From Arthrobacter sp. (GTDB taxonomy: Bacteria > Actinomycetota > Actinomycetes > Actinomycetales > Micrococcaceae), in NCBI GenBank assembly GCA_031277795.1, contig JAITLQ010000012.1:1-64000 (forward strand): 64,000 nt of DNA, written 5' to 3'. The position numbers and the translations under genes are program-made. Below are positions 63,783 to 64,000 of the stretch, piece by piece; the first letter of the stretch is position 1; each line of letters begins with the position of its first letter. The notes below the pieces were generated by a model, which saw nothing but the letters and a program-made list of their open reading frames with translations, ran no database searches and was not told the origin of the DNA.

Positions 63783-64000
63783 TCAGGCGCGATCGCGGCG
63801 CACGACGAGCGCCACGACACCCGCGCCCGTGTGCGCGGCCAGCACGGCAGGCACGGGGGTGCAGAGCACCGGACGGTCGGTGCACTCCGCCAGCGCGGCG
63901 GCCACGGCCTCCGCCTGTTCCTCGGCGCCGAAGTGGTGCAGGCCGATGCTCACGCCGGCCGGGTCCTCCCCCGCCGCGTCGATGCCGAGCTCGATCACGT
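63783..64000 (-). CDS. DegV family protein, C-terminal part
   Basis: The C-terminal 72 residues of a DegV-type fatty-acid-binding protein; the start lies beyond the right edge of the window. The blocks GVSIGLHHFGAEEQAEAV, VLCTPVPAVLAAHTGAGVVALVV match the end of DegV proteins. DegV proteins bind fatty acids for kinase-dependent incorporation in some bacteria. It precedes comEA on the same strand, with an 89-base gap carrying the comEA promoter. Confidence 0.85.
   Translation of the reverse strand, partial: VIELGIDAAGEDPAGVSIGLHHFGAEEQAEAVAAALAECTDRPVLCTPVPAVLAAHTGAGVVALVVRRDRA

Overview
The window is very GC-rich DNA, densely packed with genes. It carries several actinobacterial hallmarks: the RNA polymerase partner RbpA, a menaquinol-type qcrCAB/ctaCDEF respiratory chain with a di-heme QcrC, and the small families DUF3043, DUF3054 and DUF3097. 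It also has the comEA-comEC-holA / rpsT / lepA-hemW / hrcA-dnaJ-rsmE-phoH-ybeY-corC-era / leuA-recO-uppS-pyrD gene order. I read it as the chromosome of a free-living or host-associated actinomycete (Actinomycetales/Micrococcales-like); the genus cannot be fixed from sequence reading alone.

Layout. 0-5 kb: rbpA behind a sigma-R-type promoter, an NfeD/SPFH membrane pair, and an rRNA methyltransferase-def-aminotransferase group. 5.5 kb: a clear dif site (XerC/XerD chromosome dimer resolution), which places the window at the replication terminus. 6-14 kb: a DUF1349 protein, a BenE transporter and a three-gene SMC-like operon jetA-jetB-jetC (MksF-E-B) with no jetD nuclease gene. 14-17 kb: a secreted GH16 glucanase, a Cys-rich DUF1540 protein and a DUF808 membrane protein. 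17-24 kb: an amine-utilisation locus (ethanolamine-type permease, divergent from a gamma-glutamyl-amide synthetase, a class I amidase, an aldehyde dehydrogenase, an SDR and a FadR-type regulator). 24-27.4 kb: a SatD-like regulator with a membrane partner, DUF3054, an Lrp-type sensor domain and trpD. 27.6-37.9 kb: respiration. ctaE-qcrC-qcrA-qcrB lies on the + strand and ctaC-ctaD-ctaF on the - strand. Between them are a non-coding tandem repeat of about 540 bp with strong palindromes, and a GntR/UTRA regulator; erpA follows. 38-64 kb: mainly housekeeping genes on the - strand (M20 dipeptidase, pyrD, uppS, recO, leuA with a leucine-rich leader peptide, era, corC, ybeY, phoH, rsmE, dnaJ, hrcA with a CIRCE-like operator, hemW, lepA, holA, comEC, comEA, and the C-terminal end of a DegV protein). 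A few + strand singletons are interspersed (DUF3043, SRPBCC, DUF3097, DUF4870, a MazF-like gene, rpsT).

Regulation. Many single or first genes have a TANNNT hexamer exactly six bases before the start codon, the layout of leaderless transcripts. Most convergent gene pairs are separated by long, near-perfect bidirectional terminator hairpins. No tRNA, rRNA, CRISPR array or transposase was recognised.

The points most worth following up are the JetD-less Wadjet/MksBEF operon 2.6 kb from dif, the tandem palindromic repeats between qcrB and the GntR gene, the predicted gamma-glutamylated ethanolamine pathway, and the leucine attenuation leader.
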